From assembly GCF_005771405.1 (NCBI RefSeq), contig NZ_VAUA01000003.1, positions 248,001-312,000 on the forward strand: a DNA stretch of 64,000 nt, written 5' to 3'. The notes under the pieces are model-generated. The model was not told the origin of the DNA and made no database searches. It worked only from the letters and a program-made list of their open reading frames with translations. This DNA comes from Parasedimentitalea maritima (lineage in GTDB: Bacteria > Pseudomonadota > Alphaproteobacteria > Rhodobacterales > Rhodobacteraceae). Both the position numbers and the translations under genes were made by a program. This document shows, piece by piece, positions 43,833-53,065 of this stretch. How positions within the stretch are numbered: position 1 is the first letter of the stretch; the number at the start of each line of letters is the position of its first letter.

Positions 43833-44756
43833 GTGTTGCAGCTTTATATTGCGATCTGGCGCGTCAGCGGCGGTCGCCAACTTGTCCTGATTGTCTTGTC
43901 GGTGGCTATTGCCGCGCTGGCTGCATTGCCGTTGAAATTTCAACAAGAGATCGTCAACACCCTGACCGATGGCGCCGCAACGATAAACACCCTGTTTTTG
44001 CTCGGCGCAGGCATGTCAGCAGCCATCCTGCTGAGCCTTGCGCTAAAATGGGTGATGGGGCTGCGATCGGGCATTCTGGGAGAGGACATCATCCGGCTAC
44101 TCCGCCAGCGTTTGTATACACAGACCACTCGATGTGTAACTGACCCAAACGCCATTCAGACCGGCACCTTGACCACCGCAATTTCAGCAGAGGCCGAAGA
44201 GCTGGGAAAGTTTGCAGGCAGCGCTTATTCAGAACCTGTGGTGCAAATAGGCACTCTGATCAGCGTTATCGGCTTTATTGCTTCAACCCAGCCAGGATTA
44301 GGGACCATCGCACTGGCAATGATTGCGCCTCAGGTGGCATTGGTGCTTTTCACTCAGGGGCGGATCAACACCCTGGTTGCCAACCGTGTACGTATTCTTC
44401 GCCAGGCCACCAACCAGATCAGCAGCGCCGAGGCCAATGCCTTGGAGCAAACTGTTTTGGAGGAATTCGATCACATCTATGAAACGCGTCGACGGATGTT
44501 CATCTGGAAATTGTCGACCAAGTTTTTGCTCAGTACGATCAATGGCGCGGGCACCGTTTCTGTTCTCATGCTGGGTGGCTGGCTGGTGCTTCAGGGGCGC
44601 ACTGACGTTGGCACTGTTGTGGCCGCGACACTTGGATTGTCACGCTTGCAGGCCCCCACGGCCTTTCTGATCGCGTTTTATCGCCAGGTCAGTGCCAATC
44701 GGGTCAAATTTGAGCTATTGCGTGACATTCTTCCGGGCCCAAAAAATATCAAATAG
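43833..44756 (+). CDS. ABC exporter-type membrane domain without ATPase
   Basis: A 307-residue protein made of an ABC-transporter type 1 membrane domain: a run of hydrophobic segments with the typical LKFQQEIVNTLTDG start, LRQRLYTQTTRC coupling region and VSVLMLGGWLVLQGRTDVG near the end. It stops where the ATPase domain would begin. No separate ATPase follows. The start is GTG at 43833, with no strong ribosome site. It may pair with an ATPase from elsewhere, or be a degenerate relative. Confidence 0.75.
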   Translation: MLQLYIAIWRVSGGRQLVLIVLSVAIAALAALPLKFQQEIVNTLTDGAATINTLFLLGAGMSAAILLSLALKWVMGLRSGILGEDIIRLLRQRLYTQTTRCVTDPNAIQTGTLTTAISAEAEELGKFAGSAYSEPVVQIGTLISVIGFIASTQPGLGTIALAMIAPQVALVLFTQGRINTLVANRVRILRQATNQISSAEANALEQTVLEEFDHIYETRRRMFIWKLSTKFLLSTINGAGTVSVLMLGGWLVLQGRTDVGTVVAATLGLSRLQAPTAFLIAFYRQVSANRVKFELLRDILPGPKNIK

Positions 44757-44901
44757 TTTCAACTAAATACTGAAGCCATCCTTTCACTCGCAACCTTGCA
44801 GAGAGCAATGAGGCTATGGGTTGTGCGAATTGTACATGAACGGGAATAGCCATACGTGCCATCACGTGCCACCCTGACAGCAGATATCAGAGGGTAGATT
44901 G

Positions 44902-45447
44902 ATGCGAGTATTGATGATTTCACTGACGCTGGCCACTGCGCCTGCCTTTCCCGTCGCTGCCATAGGTGGCGACTATTGGAACTACAAGGACTGGCACGTC
45001 TCGGTGAATCGAATTGACACTGGCGAAGACCTGCGGATCACTTGCTATGCTCATACAGGTGGCGATGGTGATCCCGTCTGGGCACTGGAAGTCTCCAACG
45101 GGGACGCCGGACCGCCCGACTTTTTTCCCGCGCCGCGCATAATCGAAATTGCTCCCAGTCACCACCAAACGGCCATGCAGGATCAGCAAGCCGTTCAGTT
45201 TCAATTTGACACAGGCAGCTCCATTCAGGGCGAAGCAAGTGCCTATATAAACGAGGAAGGCTTCTTTCAGGCTGAAGGTGCGCCACTGCCCAACTCAGTT
45301 CTGTCCATGCTGATGTCAATGCGCCGTTCAGACTCTGTTGAAGCCCATATTGGCCCCAATGTCATTGCCACTGCCTCGCTCGCGGGTTTCACCGCCGCAT
45401 ATGGTAAAATGATGGACGAATGCGGTTTTTCACTAGCAATGCACTAA
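44902..45447 (+). CDS. Secreted protein, unknown function
   Basis: A 181-residue protein with a signal peptide (cleavage near AFPVAAIGG, about residue 19). The mature part contains WNYKDWHVSVNRIDTGEDL, a beta-rich pattern, and two cysteines (ITCYAHTG and DECGFS) able to form a disulfide. I do not recognise the family. ATG at 44902 is used, with AGGG upstream. Confidence 0.7.
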   Translation: MRVLMISLTLATAPAFPVAAIGGDYWNYKDWHVSVNRIDTGEDLRITCYAHTGGDGDPVWALEVSNGDAGPPDFFPAPRIIEIAPSHHQTAMQDQQAVQFQFDTGSSIQGEASAYINEEGFFQAEGAPLPNSVLSMLMSMRRSDSVEAHIGPNVIATASLAGFTAAYGKMMDECGFSLAMH

Positions 45448-45461
45448 TATGCAAATGGAAC

Positions 45462-45497
45462 AAAAAAGGCCCCACGCTGTTGCCAGCGTAGAGCCTC
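45462..45497 (-). terminator. efp terminator
   Basis: On the minus strand AGGCTCTACGCTG pairs with CAGCGTGGGGCCT around GCAA and runs into TTTTTTG. It lies just beyond the efp stop. Confidence 0.85.
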
Positions 45498-45518
45498 ATA
45501 CATAGCGATGCTTATTGC

Positions 45519-46082
45519 TTAAGCGCGCTCAGCGTATTCCATGGTGTCAGTGTTGACGACGATCATTTCGTCTTGGCCAACAAACGGCGGCACCATCACG
45601 CGGACGCCATTGTCCAGTACGGCTGGTTTGAAAGACTTCGCCGCAGTCTGACCTTTCACCACAGGTTCGGTCTCAACCACTTTGCAGACCACTTTTTGTG
45701 GCACTGTTGCATGCAGGGCCTCTGTCTCGTGAAATTCCACCACAATGGTCATACCGTCTTGCAGGAAAGGGCGGCGGTCGCCCAACAACTCAGCTGGCAA
45801 TTCGATTTGTTCGTAGGTTTCTGTGTCCATGAAGACCAGCATTCCGTCACTCTCATAGAGAAACTGCTGATCTTTCTGCTCCAGGCGCACTTTTTCAACT
45901 TTATCGGCGCTGCGGAAACGCTCGTTTAGTTTGGAACCGTTGCGCAAATTCCTCAGTTCTACCTGTGCAAAGGCCCCACCCTTGCCTGGTTTGACGTGAT
46001 CGACCTTGACTGCAGCCCAAAGTCCATCGTTGTGCTCGAGCACGGCACCGGGCCGGATTTCATTTCCGTTGATCTTGGGCAT
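45519..46082 (-). CDS. efp: Elongation factor P
   Basis: A 187-residue translation factor that rescues ribosomes stalled on polyproline. Three beta-barrel domains are recognisable. The loop VKPGKGGAF carries K34, the lysine modified by EpmA in other bacteria. The C-terminal motif is [12 protein letters not shown]. The predicted PPP-containing targets cannot be checked here. Confidence 0.96.
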   Translation of the reverse strand: MPKINGNEIRPGAVLEHNDGLWAAVKVDHVKPGKGGAFAQVELRNLRNGSKLNERFRSADKVEKVRLEQKDQQFLYESDGMLVFMDTETYEQIELPAELLGDRRPFLQDGMTIVVEFHETEALHATVPQKVVCKVVETEPVVKGQTAAKSFKPAVLDNGVRVMVPPFVGQDEMIVVNTDTMEYAERA

Positions 46083-46298
46083 GAGATAAATCTCTCTCGG
46101 GTGTTGATGAATTGTTAACCGTTCCTATATCTGGCGTGCCCCTTACTGGCAAGACAACGATATTTTGTGGTTAGCAAGAAAAAGGTATGCAAAATTTGCA
46201 TAAGAGCCATGCAACAAGAGCCTATCCGAATCGTTTTAGATCAGTCATAAGGAGCGCCACGCCAGAATTGCAAGAGCAAGAACAACAAAGGAAACGAG

Positions 46299-46616
46299 AT
46301 GAGAGATTTCGTTGACGGCACTGCCTTTAATAACGAGCAAGGTAATCGTGCCCGTAAACTGTTCGCAGCTGTTGTATTGGCTGCGTTGGATGATGCCATA
46401 GCCGATGACAAGAAATACGGCAATGGACCTGAACAAATCGCCCGCTGGGCACGCTCGCGCGATGGTCGCGAAGTGCTGTCCTGTGCAGGTATCGACCCTA
46501 ACGAGCGGGTTGTTTCAGGATTGATGGATTTTGTTGGTCGTGGTGTCCGCACCTCGGTTGCACTGTCCCGCGAAGAAAGCGAGCGCCGCAATGCTGCTCA
46601 GGCCGAAGCTGCCTAA
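46299..46616 (+). CDS. DUF6280-type small cytoplasmic protein
   Basis: A 105-residue soluble helical protein (MRDFVDGTAFNNEQGNRARK), conserved in Rhodobacterales as far as I recall and assigned to DUF6280. GGAAACG gives the ribosome site. There are no membrane helices or known motifs. A strong terminator follows at 46642. Function unknown. Confidence 0.75.
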   Translation: MRDFVDGTAFNNEQGNRARKLFAAVVLAALDDAIADDKKYGNGPEQIARWARSRDGREVLSCAGIDPNERVVSGLMDFVGRGVRTSVALSREESERRNAAQAEAA

Positions 46617-46641
46617 GATTAGCCTGCCAAGCTGACTACAG

Positions 46642-46668
46642 AAAAACGCGTCCTGGGGGCGCGTTTTT
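46642..46668 (+). terminator. Terminator after DUF6280 gene
   Basis: AAAAACGCG and CGCGTTTTT form a 9-bp stem around TCCTGGGGG, with the T run in the stem. Confidence 0.85.
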
Positions 46669-46829
46669 CTGTTTCTGGCTCCCAAAATATTCCCCTCCAT
46701 CGTCGTCAATGAAGTCTGAGATGCCTCCCAGGCCTGACACCGGACAAAAAGCATCGCCTACTTTACAATGCAGGTCTTCCCTCATGGGGGGGAATACGGC
46801 ATGCAATAGGATGAAACGGGAGGCACGCA

Positions 46830-48284
46830 ATGACCAAGGCGATCATGATACAAGGCACCGGCAGCAATGTTGGTAAGTCATTGATTGTAGCGGGCCTTGC
46901 ACGCGCCTACCTGCGGCGTGGGCTGCGGGTGGCACCGTTCAAGCCCCAGAACATGTCCAACAATGCCGCAGTGACTCCTGAGGGCGGCGAGATAGGTCGC
47001 GCACAGGCGCTGCAGGCACGGGCAGCCGGGCGCGCTCCACACACGGATATGAACCCTGTCCTGCTAAAACCCGAAAGTGACACTGGCGCTCAGGTGATTG
47101 TGCAAGGCAAGCGACGTGGCACTCAGGTGGCTGGCTCGTTCATGCGCGACAAAAGCGGCCTTCTAGAGGCCGCGCTGGAGAGCTTCCATCGGTTGTCAGA
47201 CACCGCCGATCTGGTGCTAATCGAAGGCGCAGGCTCTCCGGCCGAAACCAACCTTCGTAAAAATGATATTGCCAATATGGGATTTGCCTGCGCCGCCGAT
47301 GTCCCTGTGGTGCTGGTTGGTGACATCCACCGGGGTGGTGTGATAGCACAGATCGTTGGGACACATGCGGTGCTGGACCAACAGGACTTGGATCACGTGG
47401 TTGGTTTTGCCGTGAACAGGTTTCGCGGCGAACTCAGCCTGTTTGATGCGGGGCGCGACGACATCGCGCGGCGCACCAATTGGCCATCGTTGGGGGTGAT
47501 TCCGTGGTTCTTTGACGCCTGGAAGCTACCAGCCGAGGACATGATGGACATTACGTCGCGTAAAGGTGGTGCCTGCAAAGTGGTGGTGCCGCAGCTGGAA
47601 CGGATGGCAAACTTTGATGATCTGGACCCACTGGCGGCGGAACCCAACGTTACTGTCGAGATCGTTCCTGCAGGCCGCCCCCTGCCCGGCGATGCCGATC
47701 TGGTCCTGATCCCCGGCAGCAAATCCACCATCGGCGATCTGGCCTATCTGCGGGCGCAGGGCTGGGATATCGACATTCTGGCGCATTATCGTCGCGGCGG
47801 ACATGTCTTGGGGCTCTGCGGTGGCTATCAAATGCTGGGCCAGAGCATTGATGACCCGGACGGTGTTGATGGCGCACCGGGTAAAGTGCCTGGTTTGGGA
47901 CTACTGGATATCGACACGGTGATGGCAGGAGACAAGCAAGTTGCCCTGCGTCACGCACATGCCATTGGTGGCAATGAACCAGTCTCTGGCTATGAAATCC
48001 ACATGGGGCGCAGCGAAGGGCCAGATTGTACTCGGGCCTGGCTGAGCGTCGAAGGCCGCCCCGAGGGCGCGACGTCACCGGACGGACGGGTGCGTGGTTC
48101 GTATCTGCATGGGTTGTTCAGCTCGGATCTATTCCGAGCCCGCTTTCTGGCTGGGTTGGGGCACGAAAGCAGCGCAGGCTACGACGATGGTGTCGAAGCA
48201 ACACTGGACGCGCTGGCGGATCATCTGGAGCGCTATATGGATCTGGATCAGCTGTTGGACCTGGCAAAGCCCGTCAAAGCCTAA
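46830..48284 (+). CDS. cobQ: Cobyric acid synthase
   Basis: Amidates adenosylcobyrinic acid diamide at four side chains in cobalamin synthesis. The 484-residue product begins [18 protein letters not shown] (ATP loop) and has the PQNMSNN motif. The glutaminase half has [17 protein letters not shown] and the nucleophile in [18 protein letters not shown] precedes the ATG. No B12 riboswitch box was found upstream, and no other cob genes are adjacent. Confidence 0.96.
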   Translation: MTKAIMIQGTGSNVGKSLIVAGLARAYLRRGLRVAPFKPQNMSNNAAVTPEGGEIGRAQALQARAAGRAPHTDMNPVLLKPESDTGAQVIVQGKRRGTQVAGSFMRDKSGLLEAALESFHRLSDTADLVLIEGAGSPAETNLRKNDIANMGFACAADVPVVLVGDIHRGGVIAQIVGTHAVLDQQDLDHVVGFAVNRFRGELSLFDAGRDDIARRTNWPSLGVIPWFFDAWKLPAEDMMDITSRKGGACKVVVPQLERMANFDDLDPLAAEPNVTVEIVPAGRPLPGDADLVLIPGSKSTIGDLAYLRAQGWDIDILAHYRRGGHVLGLCGGYQMLGQSIDDPDGVDGAPGKVPGLGLLDIDTVMAGDKQVALRHAHAIGGNEPVSGYEIHMGRSEGPDCTRAWLSVEGRPEGATSPDGRVRGSYLHGLFSSDLFRARFLAGLGHESSAGYDDGVEATLDALADHLERYMDLDQLLDLAKPVKA

Positions 48285-48336
48285 GCTGCCCAAATCCACT
48301 TGAGCTGAGCCAAAGTCACCCGGCGTTGATCGCAAT

Positions 48337-49404
48337 TTAGCTTAGATCTTGCACCGCCAAGGCACGATGGATTTCGCGGCGGACCAGTTTGCGGACGTTG
48401 CGTGTGATACGTTCGCCCAAAGCGCCCTGAAGTTCTTCACGGACGATATCTGCAACTAATTCGCGCAGTGTCTCTTCATCCATGATGGCTTCGTCAGCAG
48501 CAAAATCACCCAGGACTTCGTCTGCAACTGCCTGCTCAGCCAGATGTGCCGCGTTCAAAGTGTCTGCTTCTGTCGTAACAACCTCAGGCGAGGCTGTGAA
48601 TTGAGGACTAGCCTCAACAACATCATCAGCAGCACTGACGCCCGGTTCGGCAGCATCTTCCTCAAGATCTTCCCAATCCAGAGTTTCTACTGCTGTGCCG
48701 GAATACTCTTCATCCGTCTCGCCATCCGGCTCCCACTGCTCTTCGGTCTGGCCAATGGCGGCCTCCAAAGCAGCGATTTTATCGGCGAAGCTAAAGTTTG
48801 ATTTGTCGTCATCCAGCGCAGCGGAGCCATCCGCTGCCGGTGTTTCGGCCACACCAGCCGCAGCATACAGCGTTGCATCTGGATCGCGCCAAGGGGCATC
48901 GTCCGGTTCCACCTGTTCAGCCTGTGGCGCATCAGTTGATGGTTCCGCAGGAGCTAACTCTTGCGTTTGTAACATCGCATCGGGCTCGGTGGCTTGAACT
49001 GGTTCAACTTCTGCAGGCTCAATATTGAACGCCTCGGCAGAAGGTTCCTCCGAAGACACTGAAGCAGCCTGTTGCAGATCCAATGACTCTGCCAAAGATT
49101 CATCCGTTGGAGTGCCACCCGTTTCGGTGATGGCTTGGGCCGAAGTATCTTCAGCTTCGGCATCTACAAGGTGGTATGCATCAAGTTTGTGAGCAGACTC
49201 GCGGCTGCCAATATCCTCGACGGCGTCCAACGCCTTATCGGCCACTCGCAGGGAAGGTGTCAGAACCAAACGCGCAGCAGGCTTTTGGGTAGGCTCAGCT
49301 GGTCGGTCAGCCACGGGGGCAGAGGATCGGCCATCATCACTCACCAAACGGCGAATCGAAGACAGCACATCCTCTATCTCAGCATGGGTTACAGGTTCAG
49401 ACAT
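48337..49404 (-). CDS. popZ: PopZ-like acidic hub protein
   Basis: A 355-residue protein with the architecture of PopZ (DUF2497): a short N-terminal helix (EIEDVLSSIRRLVSDDGR, about 9-26), a long acidic Pro/Ala/Glu-rich and probably disordered middle, and a charged C-terminal helical segment of about 47 residues (LRELVADIVREELQ then RKLVRREIHRAL). The N-terminal sequence is close to the ILASIRRII motif of Caulobacter PopZ. Its neighbours tolC and pcm are in the same order as next to Caulobacter popZ (as I recall). PopZ organises the cell pole; the same role is inferred here. It is divergent enough that a domain search is needed. Confidence 0.65.
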   Translation of the reverse strand: MSEPVTHAEIEDVLSSIRRLVSDDGRSSAPVADRPAEPTQKPAARLVLTPSLRVADKALDAVEDIGSRESAHKLDAYHLVDAEAEDTSAQAITETGGTPTDESLAESLDLQQAASVSSEEPSAEAFNIEPAEVEPVQATEPDAMLQTQELAPAEPSTDAPQAEQVEPDDAPWRDPDATLYAAAGVAETPAADGSAALDDDKSNFSFADKIAALEAAIGQTEEQWEPDGETDEEYSGTAVETLDWEDLEEDAAEPGVSAADDVVEASPQFTASPEVVTTEADTLNAAHLAEQAVADEVLGDFAADEAIMDEETLRELVADIVREELQGALGERITRNVRKLVRREIHRALAVQDLS

Positions 49405-49480
49405 ATCTCGCTTACCACTTTCGCCTCTTGGGGAAAGTGTAGCGAGATTAGCTTATCCGCACAACCGATAGAACGAATTG

Positions 49481-50899
49481 TTAATTCTTTCCTAAGGCTT
49501 TCATCACCCGGTCCAGATCTTTGCTACGCTGGCTGACATAAGCTGGCGCATCTTTCACCAGATTATAGTAGAGCGTCGGGTCATAAATTTCGACTGCCAG
49601 ACCCAGATGTTCAGCTGTCAAAAGCCCCTGCGAACTAAGCAACCCATAGGCTGCGATCACCTGATTGGCCCGGGCCTGAACCCGCGCTGTCTGTGCATCC
49701 AGCAATTCTTGTTCGGACTGCAAGACATCCAGAGTCGTACGTGCACCCAGGGTCGCTTCTTCGCGGATCCCGTCAAAAGCAACTTGTGCAGCCCGCACCC
49801 GCTCGTTTGAGGACACCAGGCTCGCGCGCGAAGTTTCAAGAACAACATAGGCCTGACTGACAAACTGCACCACCGAGCGCTGCACCGAGATCAAAGCCCC
49901 TTTTTGGGCATCAACCTGGGCCACGCTGGCGCGGGTGGTGGCAGCAAGTGCACCGCCAGCATAAATTGGCTGTGTCAGGGTTATGCTGGTGCTAGAGGTA
50001 TCGGTCCCGCCAGTACTGCCCCATGGGTCCGAGTAAGCGGCACTGGCGCTAAAGGAAACGCTCGGCCCAAGCGACTTGCTTGTGCTCTCAGATGTCAACT
50101 CTGCCGCTTTGACCGAATGCTGTTGTGACAACAACGCAGGGTGATTGCGCACAGCTACAGACGTTGCAGAATCAAGAGAGGAAGCCCGGCGTGGTATGTT
50201 GGGTTGCCCTGCAAGCCCACCGGGCGCATGGCCAACCACTTCGATATAAACGGCCTGAGCTGTGAGCAAATCTCCGCGGCTTTCGGTCAGGTTAGCCTGA
50301 GCAGCAGCCACGCGGCTCTGCGCCAGAGCCACATCCGTTCGCGTTACAGCGCCGACATCAAACCGGTCCTGTGCGGCCCGCAGCTCTTCTTGCAACAGGC
50401 GCAGGTTGTTGCCACGCAAGGCAACCGTATCTTGCTGCAGCAGCACATTTACATAAGCTTGCACAGCAGAGAACAGGACCTGCTGCTCGATATCGATCAA
50501 TGTTTGACGGGTCGCAAGAACTGTTTCTTGTGCAGCCCGCTGGCTGAGCAGCGACGCACCGCCATCATACAACAACCAATCCAAACGCAGCCCTGTGGAC
50601 AAAGCATCGCTGCTGGTCTGCGATATCACTGCGCCGGTGTTGGTGCGGCTATACGACTGCGCCGCCGTCAGCGTCCAATTCACTACAGGACGCAACCGCG
50701 CCACAGCAATTGCGACGTTTTCGTCGGTCGCGCGCAGCAGAGCACGGTTCTGTTCTAGCAGGCCGCTGGTTTTATAGGCGCCAATCATGGCATCCGAAAT
50801 ATTGTCGGCCTGCACAATCTTGGGAGCCAGCGCAACAGCCAGCAGGCCGCCCGCAAAAACAAAGTTTTTGATTAGTCCTGCTGTTACTGTCTTGCGCAT
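49481..50899 (-). CDS. tolC: TolC-family outer membrane efflux protein
   Basis: A 472-residue outer membrane channel for type I secretion and efflux. A signal peptide (about 1-30, ending near KIVQA) is followed by two repeats of the OEP domain. Family features include ARDENVAIAVARLRP, the AQDRFDVGAVTRTDVALAQSRVAAAQANL coiled coil and the second repeat VAFDGIREEATLGARTTLDVLQSEQEL. ATG at 50899 (MRKTV) has GAGGCG upstream. It lies between pcm and the popZ-like gene. Confidence 0.92.
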   Translation of the reverse strand: MRKTVTAGLIKNFVFAGGLLAVALAPKIVQADNISDAMIGAYKTSGLLEQNRALLRATDENVAIAVARLRPVVNWTLTAAQSYSRTNTGAVISQTSSDALSTGLRLDWLLYDGGASLLSQRAAQETVLATRQTLIDIEQQVLFSAVQAYVNVLLQQDTVALRGNNLRLLQEELRAAQDRFDVGAVTRTDVALAQSRVAAAQANLTESRGDLLTAQAVYIEVVGHAPGGLAGQPNIPRRASSLDSATSVAVRNHPALLSQQHSVKAAELTSESTSKSLGPSVSFSASAAYSDPWGSTGGTDTSSTSITLTQPIYAGGALAATTRASVAQVDAQKGALISVQRSVVQFVSQAYVVLETSRASLVSSNERVRAAQVAFDGIREEATLGARTTLDVLQSEQELLDAQTARVQARANQVIAAYGLLSSQGLLTAEHLGLAVEIYDPTLYYNLVKDAPAYVSQRSKDLDRVMKALGKN

Positions 50900-51033
50900 C
50901 TGTCGCCTCACCTGTTCAGGCCATTAGAGGCCCTGTCGTTGGAATTCTGAACGATACAAATAGTCCCGGTCAGAACATGTTTCTAGTCACCGCCGAAAAT
51001 AACAGCAGATCATGCCCTGACCCGATCCCGGTA

Positions 51034-51687
51034 TCAGAGCGCAAATTCTTTCGCCGCAGCGAACCCTGGCAGAACAGGAGCACCCGCATTGAATGCAAAA
51101 CGCCATGAAATCTGCTCGCCGTTTTTGTAGCCAACTTTGACTTGCCCCAGCGCACCGGTCATGAAGATCGCGGCAACGCGGCCGCCGTCTTTCAGTTGCG
51201 ACAGCAGCGATTGTGGTAGCTCTTCGACCCCGCCCTGAATCAGAATGACGTCATATGGGCCGTGCTCGTCAGCACCCTCAACCAGATCGGCGACATGTAC
51301 GATTGCATTATCAGCGCCAACTTCGCTCAACTGGGCCTGAGCCTCAGCGGCCAGCTCTTCGTCGCCTTCGACAGCGATAACCATCTCTGCCATGCGGGCA
51401 ACAACAGCCGAAGAATAGCCCATCCCACAAGCGACATCCAACACCAGCTCGTCGTTCTGCACATCCAGCGCATCAAGCATCTTGGCCAGCGTGCGTGGCT
51501 CCAGCAAGGTCCGGCCCTGCCCCAGATCAATATTTTGATCGGCATAGGCCGCATCTCTCTGTGCGCCAGCAACGAATTTCTCGCGCGGGACGTGGAGCAT
51601 AGCCTCAATGATCGGATACTTGGTGACGTCCGACGGGCGGACCTGAGTATCCACCATCATACGGCGGCGTTCGGCAAAGTCAGTCAT
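51034..51687 (-). CDS. pcm: Protein-L-isoaspartate O-methyltransferase
   Basis: A 217-residue SAM-dependent methyltransferase that repairs isoaspartate in damaged proteins. The N-terminal REKFVAG region is followed by the methyltransferase motif I VLDVACGMGYSSAVVARM, where the usual GxGxGY is CGMGY. The location next to tolC is shared with other alphaproteobacteria. Confidence 0.9.
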   Translation of the reverse strand: MTDFAERRRMMVDTQVRPSDVTKYPIIEAMLHVPREKFVAGAQRDAAYADQNIDLGQGRTLLEPRTLAKMLDALDVQNDELVLDVACGMGYSSAVVARMAEMVIAVEGDEELAAEAQAQLSEVGADNAIVHVADLVEGADEHGPYDVILIQGGVEELPQSLLSQLKDGGRVAAIFMTGALGQVKVGYKNGEQISWRFAFNAGAPVLPGFAAAKEFAL

Positions 51688-51789
51688 GTGCTAAACTCAT
51701 CTGTTCAGTCAGTTGTGTCCGGTTGTGCCACATCCCCGAAGGCGCGGCAACGGGAGATGGCAAAATTGCAGTGTGCTGATGCTGCGCGT

Positions 51790-52299
51790 CTACTTCTTTT
51801 TGACAAACTGGGTCAGTATTACAATGCGCTGCCCTTCGACACGGCCCTCAATATGCTCAGGATTGTCCGCCACCAGCGAAATGCCGCGCACCGCGGTCCC
51901 ACGTTTGGCCGTAAATCCGGCCCCTTTGACCGGCAGATCCTTGATTAGAACCACGGTATCGCCCTGGTTGAGCTTGCCTCCATTGCTATCGCGATGCACG
52001 ACAACAGCTGCGACGTTCTCAACCCAGGCGCGGGTCTCATCATCCAGCCACAGCTGATCGCTCAGATCGCGCGCCCAATCGTGATCCGCCAGCCGGGTCA
52101 ACAGACGAGCAGCCAGCACCTGTACTGGCAGGTCTTCCGACCACATCGACGAAGACAGACAACGCCAGTGGCTGGGGTCCAAATCCCCCTCAATCTGCGT
52201 CTGACAGGTCTCGCAAATGGCTGCAATTGCGCCGTCTGGGCCGCCACTGACAGGGACATCAGACAGCGGGACATCAGCGGAACATAGGGCGCATGTCAT
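51790..52299 (-). CDS. phnA: PhnA/YjdM-like zinc-ribbon protein
   Basis: A 169-residue protein. The N-terminal zinc ribbon has C-x2-C (TCALCSAD) and a second pair (ICETCQTQ), and the C-terminus is the conserved PhnA domain with GDTVVLIKDLPVKGAGFTAKRGT and the AVRGISLV stretch. The family name derives from early phosphonate work and does not show phosphonate use. ATG at 52299 has GGAG eight bases upstream; a TTG eight codons earlier is an alternative. Confidence 0.88.
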   Translation of the reverse strand: MTCALCSADVPLSDVPVSGGPDGAIAAICETCQTQIEGDLDPSHWRCLSSSMWSEDLPVQVLAARLLTRLADHDWARDLSDQLWLDDETRAWVENVAAVVVHRDSNGGKLNQGDTVVLIKDLPVKGAGFTAKRGTAVRGISLVADNPEHIEGRVEGQRIVILTQFVKKK

Positions 52300-52374
52300 T
52301 TGGGGGCACTCCGGAAAAGACAAAAGTCAAAGGTGCTATAAGTCAGCCGGAACACAAAGGAAAGCAGCGACGTA

Positions 52375-52698
52375 TCAGCCGTCACAGCTAGAGCAAAAAG
52401 GGGTTGCCGGGCATTTGTCCAGCCGTTCTTCTTCGATATCGTCGCCACAGATCTGGCAGAAGCCATAGCTGCCTTCGCGCAACCGGGCCAAGGCCACATC
52501 AATCCGCCGCAGCTCATCCATTTCAAAATGACCCAACATTTCGCCACATCGCTGCTCGTCTCCTTTTGGCTGCCAACCCAGAGGGATCGCCCCAGCCAAT
52601 GCAGCCCCCGCACCAGTGCCGATCTCGGGCAGATGTCCGGCCAGTATCCGACGCTGTGCTTCTAGTGTGTTTCTGCGGGCGGCAAAATTCATCTCCAT
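52375..52698 (-). CDS. DksA/TraR-type C4 zinc-finger protein
   Basis: A 107-residue protein with a helical hairpin (EMDELRRIDVALARLREGSYG) followed by the C4 finger CQICGDDIEEERLDKCPATPFCSSC (split around residue 93). This matches DksA/TraR-family regulators that act on RNA polymerase, though a shortened form. ATG at 52698 (MEMNFAARR) is chosen because upstream residues look random. The coiled-coil tip Asp residues are not clear. Confidence 0.85.
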   Translation of the reverse strand: MEMNFAARRNTLEAQRRILAGHLPEIGTGAGAALAGAIPLGWQPKGDEQRCGEMLGHFEMDELRRIDVALARLREGSYGFCQICGDDIEEERLDKCPATPFCSSCDG

Positions 52699-52880
52699 CG
52701 CTCCCTTCACAACCCCTGCGCCATCTCCTGACGTCACTGGAAGCTTAGTTCGTTGACCCAACGCAATAAACTCACTGGATATGAGGAGTCTGCGCCGCCC
52801 CCAAACCCGCCCCAAGCCTCCTATTGGCAGAGACAACGGAATGCTGGTAGAGATCCCCAACGCTAAAGACGGAGACACCA

Positions 52881-53018
52881 ATGACCAAATTCCTCGCACT
52901 GGGCCTGGCCCTGTTTGCTCTTGCCGCCTGTGAAACCACCAAAGGCGCCGGCCGCGACATTTCCAAAGCCGGAACCGCCATCAGCGACGCCGCACAAGAC
53001 GTCCAGAACGCGCTGTAA
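52881..53018 (+). CDS. ecnA: Entericidin-like small lipoprotein
   Basis: A 45-residue lipoprotein with signal (MTKFLALGLALFALAAC) and a lipobox LAAC at about 14-17. The remainder (ETTKGAGRDISKAGTAISDA) matches the entericidin family, alphaproteobacterial type. GGAG precedes the ATG. A stem (53027-53065) follows. Confidence 0.9.
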   Translation: MTKFLALGLALFALAACETTKGAGRDISKAGTAISDAAQDVQNAL

Positions 53019-53026
53019 GCCACCCC

Positions 53027-53065
53027 AAGCGTTGCGCGCCCATATTATCGGCGTGCGCAACGCTT
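53027..53065 (+). terminator. Stem-loop after entericidin gene
   Basis: AAGCGTTGCGC and GCGCAACGCTT form an 11-bp perfect stem with a 17-base loop, 8 bases after the stop. It lacks a T run. Confidence 0.6.

Noticed and set aside
46680-46830. Possible B12 riboswitch upstream of cobQ
   Set aside because: No B12-box-like sequence or suitable paired region is visible in the 150 bases before the gene.
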